This document shows positions 19,737 to 28,143 of a stretch of 64,000 nucleotides of DNA, piece by piece. Position 1 is the stretch's first letter, and every line of letters starts with the position of its first letter. The DNA comes from Vibrio ouci (GTDB lineage: Bacteria; Pseudomonadota; Gammaproteobacteria; Enterobacterales; Vibrionaceae). Location of the stretch: NCBI RefSeq assembly GCF_004551525.1, contig NZ_SATR01000012.1:1-64000 (forward strand). Reading direction: 5' to 3'. Below the pieces are notes generated by a model. That model was not told the origin of the DNA. It saw only the letters and a program-made list of their open reading frames with translations, and searched no databases. Position numbers and translations under genes: made by a program.

Positions 19737-21832
19737 TGAGCCAGATAAGAACTATGGATAGAATCTTTGAAGATGACAACATTCGAACAAACCCATTTTC
19801 GGTTTTATCAGAAGTTTCAAAGATCGTTAATGGTAGTGATGAAAAGTTGGCAAGGGATGCCGTAATCTTCGCTATGGAAAAAAGGGAACTATTCGGTCAA
19901 TACAAGCCGATCCTAGACAAGCTTACTCGTTCTGTGGGGCTATTTCCTTACGTTGATTTCGACAACCTTGATATTAACGATAAAATTGCTTATCGATTCA
20001 ATCAGCCAACCGAAAACAGCGACATCGTGTTCCATCGTGAGCAGGCGGAAGTGTATAGAGCATTAATGTCTGGTGAGAATGTTGTATTGAGTGCGCCGAC
20101 TAGCTTTGGTAAGAGCTTAATCATTGACAAGCTCATCGCCACGGAGCTATACGATAATATTGTAATCATTGTCCCAACGATTGCTTTGATTGACGAGCTT
20201 CGTAAGAAGTGCCTAAAGCATAACGCATACAAAATCATCACTCATTTTGGTCAAGAAAAGGCTGACAAGAATATCTTCGTTCTAACACAGGAGCGCGCTG
20301 TAGAACGTGATGATATCAAGAATGTAGATCTATTTGTTATCGATGAGTTCTACAAGTTAGACCCTGCCGCTGAGGGTGATGAAGAACGGGCGGTTGTACT
20401 CAATATTGCACTCTACTCAATTGCTAAAACTGCTAAGCAGCTTTATATGCTTGGTCCAAACATCAACGAGATCCCACCAGCGTTAGGTGAAAAGTATCGT
20501 TGTAGGTTCTTCCGTACAGACTTTAATACAGTATCTTCGAAGTTACTGACTTTAAAAGCGAAGCCAAACCGCAAGCAAGCGTTTTTGAAGCTCATTCGAA
20601 CAATGAACGAACCAACGCTGATTTATGCAAAGTCTCCTGGCCAGGCAAACACCATTCTAAAATACCTCATCGATGAGCTTCCTGTAATAGACAGCAATGA
20701 TGATGTCGCCGAATGGGTGGCAGATAATTATCATGAAGATTGGAACGTTGTTGATGGATACCGTAGGGGGATATCAGTTCACCATGGAAAGATTACGCGC
20801 TCAATCGGGCAGTTGAATGTAAGGTTGTTCAACGAAGGGAAGCTGAAGTTTCTTATTTGTACATCGTCATTGATTGAGGGGGTTAATACTGTCGCCAAGA
20901 ATGTAGTGATTTACGAGAGCAAGGTTGCTGAAGTGGCGATGGAGTATTTCACGTTCAAGAATATTCAAGGACGTGCAGGTCGTATGTTTGAACACTTTGT
21001 TGGCCACATTTACACCTTTGATGAGCCGCCAGCGCCAGTCGACGAATCTGTTGATATTCCGGCTGTCACTATCGGAGAAAACATTCCTGAGTCGTTGGCA
21101 GTTCAACTCGATGAGCAAGATATTACAAATGAAGCCTTGAAGAACAAGCTCGAATATCTGCACACCCAAACATCAATACCGTTCGATATTTTTAAAGAGT
21201 TAAAGGGTGTACCTCCATCACACATAATTGCCTTAGCCAATGATATTTATGATCATGTTTCGGCGTATCACAAATTTCTATGCTGGAACAATAGGCCAAC
21301 ATATGAACAGGTGGATTTCTGTAACGAATTACTATTTAGGTATCTAACCAATGGTAAAGGAGGCATTCGCTCAAGCAAACAACTGACGTTTTGGTGGAAT
21401 CGACTCAAACGTTTAGGTTCAGGTAAAGACTTCATTCTGGATGTCTATCAAAATGATACCAACATAAAGACTATGGACAAAGCCATCGAAGCATCATTTG
21501 ATTTTGAGCGAAGATGGGCTAACTACATGATTCCAAGACTTTATTCTGCACTAGATAAGGTTCAGAAACATATCTTTGGCGTTTTTAATATGCCTGCGGG
21601 AGATTATAGTTCGTTCATTGCACAAGTTGAAAACTTGTATGAAGTACCTGAGTTGATCGCCTTGGATGAATACGGTTTGCCACTTCCTATCGCGAAGAAG
21701 ATCCGTAAACAACTCACGCTAAGCAAAGGGTTAGATGAAACTCTTACATCTCTGAGACTGATTAAACCCAGCTCCTTGTATGTTTCGGACTTTGAGCGTA
21801 AGTTCATTGAAGATGCGATTAAGAATATATAA
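19736..21832 (+). CDS. hamB: Hachiman anti-phage system helicase HamB
   Basis: A 698-residue superfamily 2 helicase. Motif I SAPTSFGKS lies at residues 119-127, motif II VIDEFYK (a DEAD-box variant, DEFY) at 201-207, motif III-like MLGPN near 238, and motif VI QGRAGRM near 410. This supports ATP-driven DNA translocation, the role of HamB. The start overlaps the hamA stop by one base, implying coupled translation. The C-terminal 280 residues are not assigned. A strong hairpin terminator begins at the stop codon, so hamA-hamB is a self-contained two-gene unit. Confidence 0.88.
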   Translation: MSQIRTMDRIFEDDNIRTNPFSVLSEVSKIVNGSDEKLARDAVIFAMEKRELFGQYKPILDKLTRSVGLFPYVDFDNLDINDKIAYRFNQPTENSDIVFHREQAEVYRALMSGENVVLSAPTSFGKSLIIDKLIATELYDNIVIIVPTIALIDELRKKCLKHNAYKIITHFGQEKADKNIFVLTQERAVERDDIKNVDLFVIDEFYKLDPAAEGDEERAVVLNIALYSIAKTAKQLYMLGPNINEIPPALGEKYRCRFFRTDFNTVSSKLLTLKAKPNRKQAFLKLIRTMNEPTLIYAKSPGQANTILKYLIDELPVIDSNDDVAEWVADNYHEDWNVVDGYRRGISVHHGKITRSIGQLNVRLFNEGKLKFLICTSSLIEGVNTVAKNVVIYESKVAEVAMEYFTFKNIQGRAGRMFEHFVGHIYTFDEPPAPVDESVDIPAVTIGENIPESLAVQLDEQDITNEALKNKLEYLHTQTSIPFDIFKELKGVPPSHIIALANDIYDHVSAYHKFLCWNNRPTYEQVDFCNELLFRYLTNGKGGIRSSKQLTFWWNRLKRLGSGKDFILDVYQNDTNIKTMDKAIEASFDFERRWANYMIPRLYSALDKVQKHIFGVFNMPAGDYSSFIAQVENLYEVPELIALDEYGLPLPIAKKIRKQLTLSKGLDETLTSLRLIKPSSLYVSDFERKFIEDAIKNI

Positions 21833-21866
21833 ATAATAAGCCGCCATATTTGGCGGCTTATTATTT
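21831..21866 (+). terminator. Terminator after hamB
   Basis: A 16-bp perfect stem AAATAATAAGCCGCCA / TGGCGGCTTATTATTT with loop TATT, overlapping the hamB stop codon and followed by GTTG. Confidence 0.88.
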
Positions 21867-22027
21867 GTTGTAACTCATACTCGATCTTACACATCCGCTG
21901 GTTAATAACGACTAAATTCTGACAATCCCCCTACTGTTGCCACAACTCACTATTGACCAAAAAGTGAGTTAGACTTTTAATTACATTAGCAGAGGATCAT
22001 TTTATTCCGTTATTTAGCACTTGAAAG

Positions 22028-23269
22028 TCATGCTACTGGAAACGCATCCTCAGTGCCTTTTTGTTGCAGAATACTTACATTAGCATTGTGAAATAGAGAA
22101 ATACACGGTGTGGTAAGTACTACAATCCTGTTTCCATAGTCTAGGATAAGTCGCTTTGTCCCAGTTAGCAGCTTCTGTTTATCAGAGTCATCATACTGAC
22201 TTGCATGAAGTGAGATTTGCTCACCAGCCTCAAACGGAATATTCCCGAAACTAAACTCAAACTGCTTCTTAAAGTCCGTTTGCACTACTCCGTATAATCC
22301 ATCCTGAGTAAAGGTAAGCTTATAAATACCATCTGCTACGGTTAATTCATCAAGAGCCAACTTTAGGTCATCAGAGTATAATGAAGCTTGCACTTGACGC
22401 TCTTTTTCTTTAGGGAACTGCAACTCCATCTTATAAATATGCGCCATGAGAATATCTTTAGAAACAGGGATAGAGTCTGGTAATGCGCTCCCAAGCATAA
22501 TCACCTGCTGAGCTTTTTTGCTTTTAAAGTAAGCCTGAGTGAAGTCATCTCTATCCGTAAGTAAAAATGTATCGCAAGTCTTCACTTCTGGTTTCGCCTC
22601 TATCAATGTTTCTTTGGTTATAAAGAGTACTGATTCGGCATTCCCTAAAACAAAAAAGTCAAATGGGCTGTCTATTAATGCATTGTATATCTCGTCCTGC
22701 ATAAAATAGCCCAACAACCCCTCTTTGGGAAATGAGATATTATATGGATACTCTATCCACAAGCCGTTATGCTTAAAGTGTTTGTATTTCTTAAACTTCT
22801 CTGACTTTTCCTGTACAGCCCCAACGATATTCTCTATAAGGTTGCTACGTTGTTGAACTCGTAACTTTTTGAAGAACATAGGCAACTCAATGTAGTTAAA
22901 AGAGAAAGTGTCAAATTCTATTACTCGTTGGCTTTCCCTCATGACTCTATTGTATATTCGGTAAGTGTCCCCTTTTCTCTTATGTCGGAAAAACGGAGAA
23001 ACCTCTGTTTGCTCTAAACCAAAGCTAATGCCTTGTATATCTGGCATTTCACTATCAACAGCAAAGCCTTTCTTGAACTCAATACTTATATCTTTAAGAA
23101 AAGTCTTTTCTATGTTCGCATAATATATATTCTTAATAGACTTCAGCTTGTCAAACTCACACTTTTTGTAGTAGTCACCTATCTTGAATGGCTCTTTTTT
23201 TGAACGTAAGTACTTTTGCAGTTGCTTACGTATTATTCTCATCCTGATCTTAGAACCAACTCGACCCAT
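22028..23269 (-). CDS. Orphan protein of unknown function in the defence island
   Basis: A 413-residue soluble protein if started at 23269, where AAAGGTG lies six bases upstream; an ATG at 23311 would add 14 residues with a poorer site. It begins MGRVGSKIRMRIIRKQLQKY, is rich in lysine and aromatic residues in its first half, and ends in a beta-rich region. No transmembrane segment, Walker motif or nuclease signature is visible. It is flanked by Hachiman on the right strand and by the PIN/AbiH pair upstream, so a defence role is possible by association only. I do not recognise the family. Confidence 0.6.
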   Translation of the reverse strand: MGRVGSKIRMRIIRKQLQKYLRSKKEPFKIGDYYKKCEFDKLKSIKNIYYANIEKTFLKDISIEFKKGFAVDSEMPDIQGISFGLEQTEVSPFFRHKRKGDTYRIYNRVMRESQRVIEFDTFSFNYIELPMFFKKLRVQQRSNLIENIVGAVQEKSEKFKKYKHFKHNGLWIEYPYNISFPKEGLLGYFMQDEIYNALIDSPFDFFVLGNAESVLFITKETLIEAKPEVKTCDTFLLTDRDDFTQAYFKSKKAQQVIMLGSALPDSIPVSKDILMAHIYKMELQFPKEKERQVQASLYSDDLKLALDELTVADGIYKLTFTQDGLYGVVQTDFKKQFEFSFGNIPFEAGEQISLHASQYDDSDKQKLLTGTKRLILDYGNRIVVLTTPCISLFHNANVSILQQKGTEDAFPVA

Positions 23270-23516
23270 TGGCGTCACCTTTGCGTATATTCCTATGTCA
23301 AAGATACACATTTATAACTCTAATGTAGAGACCTGATAGGAAAAAGCTCAAGACGAACCGACAGCTCTTGCGGGCTACCGCACATTACTAAAATTAGCTG
23401 ATTATCTGTAAACGTATGTAGAAGCCTAACAGGCTTTGAGGCAAAAATAATTTAGGACAACCTGTCAGATCTAATCACATTGAGGTTACGAAACTGACAG
23501 ATTGCTTTCAGTCTAT

Positions 23517-24482
23517 TTATATTTGTTCCATTCTTACAACCGAAACATTGTGTATTCCTAGCCCAACCAGCGTGTCATAGTGCTTTTGTTGATCGTCAGG
23601 GGCGTAGTAAGTGGCAACCCATTTTGCATTAGGCTTAACTGATTCAGCTAACTTCTGGAAGTATGGTAGATCTACTTCAGCTAATGAATGACCTAAGACG
23701 AACACTTGATCCACATTACCGAGATTTGCAAAAAATTCTTGGTTGTATTTAATTATCTGTTCCGTTCCCTTAAACGTTGCAGAGAAATATTCATTGATAG
23801 CATCTTTACCAAGCTCGTAAGAATAGTCATATTGGTCAGATTGATATTCCATCCAAAGATCTGAGTCTTCTTCACTTAATCCTACTGGCGGTTCAACTGG
23901 TTTCTCTTTGAAGTTTTCAGGATCAACACCATGACCAAGAATCAACTCATCTACATGCTCATCAGCTTTCTCGTGAATGAACAATACGTTTTCATCAGGC
24001 ACGTCGTAGTATTGAGCAAGCGTATCCGTATAGTTGAATGTTAGGTAGACCGCGTCTCTATCAATGCTCAAAGCTTGGCTAGTATCAAACTGAGGAAACT
24101 GTACTGCCAAAATAAATTCTTTAAACGCTTTATACAATTCAGTAGTTAGAAGTCCAAGTATCCGCTCCATCTCAATTTGAAGCGTGTATCGGTCTCTGTC
24201 TCGAAAGTCATCTGAAGAATAGTTGGGCATTGCGTCCATGTTTGCTTCCAAGACAGAATCCTTGTCAAGCAGTGACATACTCGTTTCAAATTCAGACCAT
24301 AGAGGATCTGACATTGTTACTGAAATATCTGGATTTAAGTCTGCAAACCCATAATAGTCGAGCAATAGCTCATAAGTTTCCCAGTAGTTATTTTTGAGAT
24401 AAAGCCCAAAAGATGTATACCTTGTGTCCAAGCCATGGTGAACATCAAAGCCATTACCTATAACATATAGCTTCATGGTCAT
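23517..24482 (-). CDS. AbiH-family abortive infection protein
   Basis: A 321-residue protein with the hallmarks of AbiH: YVIGNGFDVHHGL at the N-terminus (GNGFD, residues 9-13), YLTFNYTDTL (146-155), LGHG (183-186) and the C-terminal VFVLGHSLAEVDLPYF. AbiH was defined as a plasmid-borne phage-exclusion gene in lactococci, and its biochemical activity is not established. Its ATG overlaps the stop of the PIN gene upstream as ATGA, so the two proteins are translationally coupled. It may act with the PIN nuclease as one module. Confidence 0.85.
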   Translation of the reverse strand: MTMKLYVIGNGFDVHHGLDTRYTSFGLYLKNNYWETYELLLDYYGFADLNPDISVTMSDPLWSEFETSMSLLDKDSVLEANMDAMPNYSSDDFRDRDRYTLQIEMERILGLLTTELYKAFKEFILAVQFPQFDTSQALSIDRDAVYLTFNYTDTLAQYYDVPDENVLFIHEKADEHVDELILGHGVDPENFKEKPVEPPVGLSEEDSDLWMEYQSDQYDYSYELGKDAINEYFSATFKGTEQIIKYNQEFFANLGNVDQVFVLGHSLAEVDLPYFQKLAESVKPNAKWVATYYAPDDQQKHYDTLVGLGIHNVSVVRMEQI

Positions 24483-25579
24483 TCACCGTTGATATCTAGT
24501 TCTTTGAAGCTAATGACTTCGGAGTCACCATCAGTCAGCTCAAAATATGCATCTTGGAAGTAAAACTCTTCAATACATGCGTTAGCTTTTAACCCACCAG
24601 TATAGGCAAGTGTTAAGTGGGCAGTGTATGTTTCTTTGTGTTTTACGGTTGACTCATTACTCAAGACGAATACATATTGCTTATCTTCGTGATCCCAAGG
24701 TGAGCGGTCATAATCTGAGTATTGGTAACCTGCCGTAACAACCACCTCAAACTCTACTTCGTATTCTGCCCCCTCGGCATCAACACTCTGTAGGTTTTTC
24801 TTCTCAATACTCACTGAGTCGATTTCTATGGAGTTGATAATATCATCAAAAGGATCTGCATTTTCGTAGTTGAACTCACCATCTTCTAGAGCTTGCAGGG
24901 CATTCGCCTTGATGTGTTCTAGAAACTGCTCAAATATTTCATCAGCAAATTTGGCTGGTTCTTCGTAAGCTTTGTCACTTCGAACAATCAAGTCAATAAG
25001 GTCATCGATGTTTTCAAGATGAATGAAGTTACCTTCATTCTCACAAAATGATTTCATGTCGCCATCATCGCTTACGATGTACGTTGAATGTCCTCTAGCC
25101 AAACTTACTTGTTTAATGGCCTGTAGTGCAAATGCATCCGGGAATTCATGTTTTTTTGATTCTTTGCCAAAAGGAGGGAGGTTGTTGAAGTACGCATCAA
25201 ATACAACTTGAGGATTAACAGCACTCACATCAATTGTTTCGACATAACCGTTTTCAACGAAATCATCAAATTTTTCACTGATAACAGCATATATATCATC
25301 ACTTGTAACTTTGGTGAAAATGCCATGGCAATCAAGGTCAGGAGTGTTTCTTAGGAACATCGCATCTTTTTGCATCTTCTTTATCATTGAAGCAGCTTCT
25401 TCAGATTTGCGTTTGAGATGAGAATCGATCTCTGTCCTTGTGACATCAGTAATGAGCAAGTGGATTTTCTCGTCCTCAATTAGTTCTTGAAGACGACCAA
25501 GAGCATATTGTCCAAATTGATAGTTTTTCTTTTCAAAAGCGTTTGTATCGATAAACACTAATCTTGTTTGTAATTCCAT
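24479..25579 (-). CDS. PIN-domain (DUF4935-type) ribonuclease-like protein
   Basis: A 366-residue protein whose first ~200 residues form a PIN domain. The acidic residues are D11 in LVFIDTNAF, E50 in RTEIDSHL, D148 in EFPDAFAL, and D171/D174 in VSDDGDM, together a complete metal-binding set for RNA cleavage. The C-terminal ~150 residues are beta-rich, acidic and not assigned. The ATG at 25579 is preferred to an upstream one because GAGGT lies 8 bases before it. It is the first gene of a two-gene unit with abiH (ATGA overlap). Confidence 0.8.
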   Translation of the reverse strand: MELQTRLVFIDTNAFEKKNYQFGQYALGRLQELIEDEKIHLLITDVTRTEIDSHLKRKSEEAASMIKKMQKDAMFLRNTPDLDCHGIFTKVTSDDIYAVISEKFDDFVENGYVETIDVSAVNPQVVFDAYFNNLPPFGKESKKHEFPDAFALQAIKQVSLARGHSTYIVSDDGDMKSFCENEGNFIHLENIDDLIDLIVRSDKAYEEPAKFADEIFEQFLEHIKANALQALEDGEFNYENADPFDDIINSIEIDSVSIEKKNLQSVDAEGAEYEVEFEVVVTAGYQYSDYDRSPWDHEDKQYVFVLSNESTVKHKETYTAHLTLAYTGGLKANACIEEFYFQDAYFELTDGDSEVISFKELDINGE

Positions 25580-26209
25580 AATTAGTACCTCATGCAAAAT
25601 AGTCATTCTATGATTATGGATTTACTAATATGCAACAAGTTCAATTTAGTGCATTAGTGACGTTTACTATCAAAACATGACTCAAATCAATATTGAACAT
25701 GATGTGGCTGCTTCCGGCTGTAAGTGAGCGTTGATAGCAGCAGAACGCTCATTATTGTATCGACTAATTTAATGACGGTGGCATTCACGCCATGAAGTAC
25801 GTTACTCAAAATGTGTCATCACATGCTGGTTTGGTCATCTAGCGCGCATCATAATAAAAGGAAACTAGAAATCACTCACGTTTAGTATGAGTGTGATTAT
25901 ATTTTCTTATCATATTAATCAATAAAATCACTCAGAAAAGCTATAAAAACTCACTAACAAAGATTTGAAACAATTATTTTAAATATTTATTTTATAGCAA
26001 TATAAAGACAACTAAATCTGTAAGCAAGTGATTAAAATATATATTGTCAATTAAAAAAATCGCGCTAAAAAGGCGTTAAGAGTTTACTAGTCTTTATATT
26101 ACCATTATCGCCAATTCATGACTGGGCTAACTATCCGTCAAAGAGTTTGCAAAAATTAAAAACCTAACCTTTAATTATAACCAAACATAACTCAATACAA
26201 GGTTAAGAT
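25580..26209. other. AT-rich intergenic region before the recombinase operon
   Basis: About 630 bases, strongly AT-rich in the right half, with no convincing gene. GAGCGTT and AACGCTC at about 25727-25750 form a small hairpin (AGTGAGCGTT...AACGCTCATT). The right part should hold the promoter of the PIN/abiH unit (minus) and of the recombinase unit (plus). Its composition differs from the core genome, in line with acquired DNA. Confidence 0.4.
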
Positions 26210-26329
26210 ATGAAAAACGAACAACAAAATGTTTATATAAGAATTAACTTTCTATCCCAATTTAAACCTGAATATATAAACACAATCGAATTGATATTAA
26301 TTAATATGATTTATACAGAGGGGAGTTAA
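26210..26329 (+). CDS. 39-residue protein upstream of the serine recombinase
   Basis: An open frame from ATG 26210 to TAA 26327-26329, starting MKNEQQNVYIRINFLSQFKP and ending MIYTEGS. AAGGTTAAGAT lies just before the ATG. The recombinase ATG follows two bases after the stop, and its ribosome binding site (GAGGGGAGT) lies within the end of this frame, so the two are likely translated together. It may be a leader peptide or a small recombination accessory factor. I cannot tell which, and a chance AT-rich frame is not excluded. Confidence 0.5.
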   Translation: MKNEQQNVYIRINFLSQFKPEYINTIELILINMIYTEGS

Positions 26330-26331
26330 AT

Positions 26332-27987
26332 ATGAATTGCATTGCTTACCTACGGGTTTCATCCCATAGCCAGTTAGAAAAAGGTGATTCAATTGATGGA
26401 CAAAAAAATTACATTGAGTCATGGGCGAGGAATAATGGTCACAATATAGAAAAGTGGTATATTGATGATGGAAGAAGTGCCTTTAATGGAAAAAGAAAGC
26501 AATTCGAATTGATGCTATATGAGTTAGATAATGATGTCTTTCAAACAGAAGCAATCGTCGTATACTCACTATCAAGATTTAGTAGAAATTTGCGTTCACA
26601 ATTGTCCTCTTTGGAAAAATTAAACTCTCTTGGAATCAAGCTAATATCAACTACAGAAAGTCTTCCCGAAGCAGAAGATGACAATTATATGATGTCAACA
26701 ATATTGGGCTTGATGAACGAGCAGTATAGTCGACAAAACGCAAAAGTCGTGAGCCATAGATTAAGAGATACGGCAAACAAAGGGTATTTTACTGGAGGTT
26801 CTATTCCTTTTGGCTACAAATCAGTTGAGGTCAATGGCGATACATCAAAACATAGAAAAGTATTACAATTACTAGATGAAGAATCCGTTGTAGCTGAAGA
26901 CATTTTCCAAATGTCTGATCACGGAGAATCAGGTCTAGGTATCGGTGTAAAAAATATCGCAAAAATACTAAATCAAAGAGGTGATAAAAGAAGAGGCAAT
27001 CTATGGAATCGAAATTCAGTTTACAGGATATTAATCAACCCTGCTTACTACGGAAATTTTATTTTTGGTAAAAACACTTCAGAACCAATTTCTGTTTCTA
27101 TACCTCCAATTATATCTAAAGAACTATTTATGAGGGTTCAAGAGGGTTTAAAGCAAAGAGATTTTACCTCCTTAGAAAATAAAAAGTTTCGCTCTAACAG
27201 CCTCCTCACCGGTATTCTTCTTTGTCCCCAATGTGGAAACCATATGGTGGTAACCTCGGGAAAGAGCGGAAGATATAAATATTATCAATGTAGCCTTCAA
27301 GTCCGGCAATCTCCAGATAAATGTAGTTCAAAAAGAATCCGAAAAGACATCATTGAACCTATAGTAAAGGAAAAGTTCTGCAATCAATTACTGACGGAAG
27401 AACGATTAAAAACCATTTGTAAGCTTGCGCGTGAAGTTCATAGCATTGCGGCTAAGGAACTGGTATCAGAAAAACTCAAATTGACCAAGAACATTAGCCA
27501 GACTAAAGAGAAATCACATCGTTTGATATCTTTAATTGCACAAGGGACCTTAGAACCTAGTAAACAAATTAACAACCAAATAAATGACTACACTATAGGT
27601 TTAGAAAGGTTTGAGCTTGAGTTACAGGAAGTGCAACGAAAACTAACTCTTCCAGTCAAGAACTTTGGTAGCCGTCGAGTTGAAGAGTTTGCAATAGAGC
27701 TTAAACAGCACCTTAAAGAAATTGATGATACATCACTAAAGCAATTGATGCTTGCCACGCTAAACTCGATAGAAGGTGACGTAAGCGAAAAAAAGATGCG
27801 CTTCAAAGGAAGTAACATGGCTATGCTTTATATCATTGCAAATGCAAAAACGGGAACTGATTTCTCAGTTCCCGTTTTCGTCACAAAGTGGCGGAGAGAT
27901 AGGGATTTGAACCCTAGATACGCTATTAACGTATGCCGGTTTTCAAGACCGGTGCTTTCAACCACTCAGCCATCTCTCCGTTGTTGA
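26332..27987 (+). CDS. Large serine recombinase (site-specific integrase)
   Basis: A 551-residue recombinase. The resolvase-type catalytic domain comes first: IAYLRVSSHSQ with nucleophile S10 and VVYSLSRFSRN as the conserved arginine region. A recombinase domain (SVYRILINPAYYG) and a zinc ribbon (CPQCGNHM from C298) follow, then a coiled coil. The last 46 residues, from about 506, are encoded by the terminator and then by the antisense of tRNA-Ser (residues 520-551, WRRDRDLNPRYAIN...). The natural C-terminus was probably different before integration, so an attachment site likely lies near 27.84-27.9 kb. It presumably drove integration and excision of at least part of the island to its left. 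Confidence 0.9.
   Translation: MNCIAYLRVSSHSQLEKGDSIDGQKNYIESWARNNGHNIEKWYIDDGRSAFNGKRKQFELMLYELDNDVFQTEAIVVYSLSRFSRNLRSQLSSLEKLNSLGIKLISTTESLPEAEDDNYMMSTILGLMNEQYSRQNAKVVSHRLRDTANKGYFTGGSIPFGYKSVEVNGDTSKHRKVLQLLDEESVVAEDIFQMSDHGESGLGIGVKNIAKILNQRGDKRRGNLWNRNSVYRILINPAYYGNFIFGKNTSEPISVSIPPIISKELFMRVQEGLKQRDFTSLENKKFRSNSLLTGILLCPQCGNHMVVTSGKSGRYKYYQCSLQVRQSPDKCSSKRIRKDIIEPIVKEKFCNQLLTEERLKTICKLAREVHSIAAKELVSEKLKLTKNISQTKEKSHRLISLIAQGTLEPSKQINNQINDYTIGLERFELELQEVQRKLTLPVKNFGSRRVEEFAIELKQHLKEIDDTSLKQLMLATLNSIEGDVSEKKMRFKGSNMAMLYIIANAKTGTDFSVPVFVTKWRRDRDLNPRYAINVCRFSRPVLSTTQPSLRC
27847..27878 (-). terminator. Terminator of tRNA-Ser, inside the recombinase reading frame
   Basis: A 14-bp stem AAAACGGGAACTGA / TCAGTTCCCGTTTT with loop TTTC, 11 bases beyond the tRNA 3' end on the minus strand. 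It is symmetrical, so it would also impede transcription of the last codons of the recombinase from the other strand. Confidence 0.85.
27889..27979 (-). tRNA. tRNA-Ser (anticodon UGA)
   Basis: On the minus strand the gene begins GGAGAGATGGCTGAGTGG and ends CTATCTCTCCGCCA. The acceptor stem GGAGAGA/TCTCTCC pairs perfectly. The anticodon loop, CT-TGA-AA between ACCGG and CCGGC, gives anticodon TGA. The long variable arm TACGTTAATAGCGTA is typical of serine tRNAs, and the encoded CCA is present. Its antisense forms the last ~30 codons of the serine recombinase gene. Confidence 0.95.
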
Positions 27988-28143
27988 AGCGAATAATATA
28001 GAGGTTCACAAACCTTGTAAACCCCTAAAATTACTCTTTGCTTTATTTATATACACTTCGTGATAAAAATCAGTTTAAGTGGGTGTTTTTACACCATAAT
28101 CAACGACTTCTAAGCGAGTTTAGCGCTGAATAGAGTGTCATTA

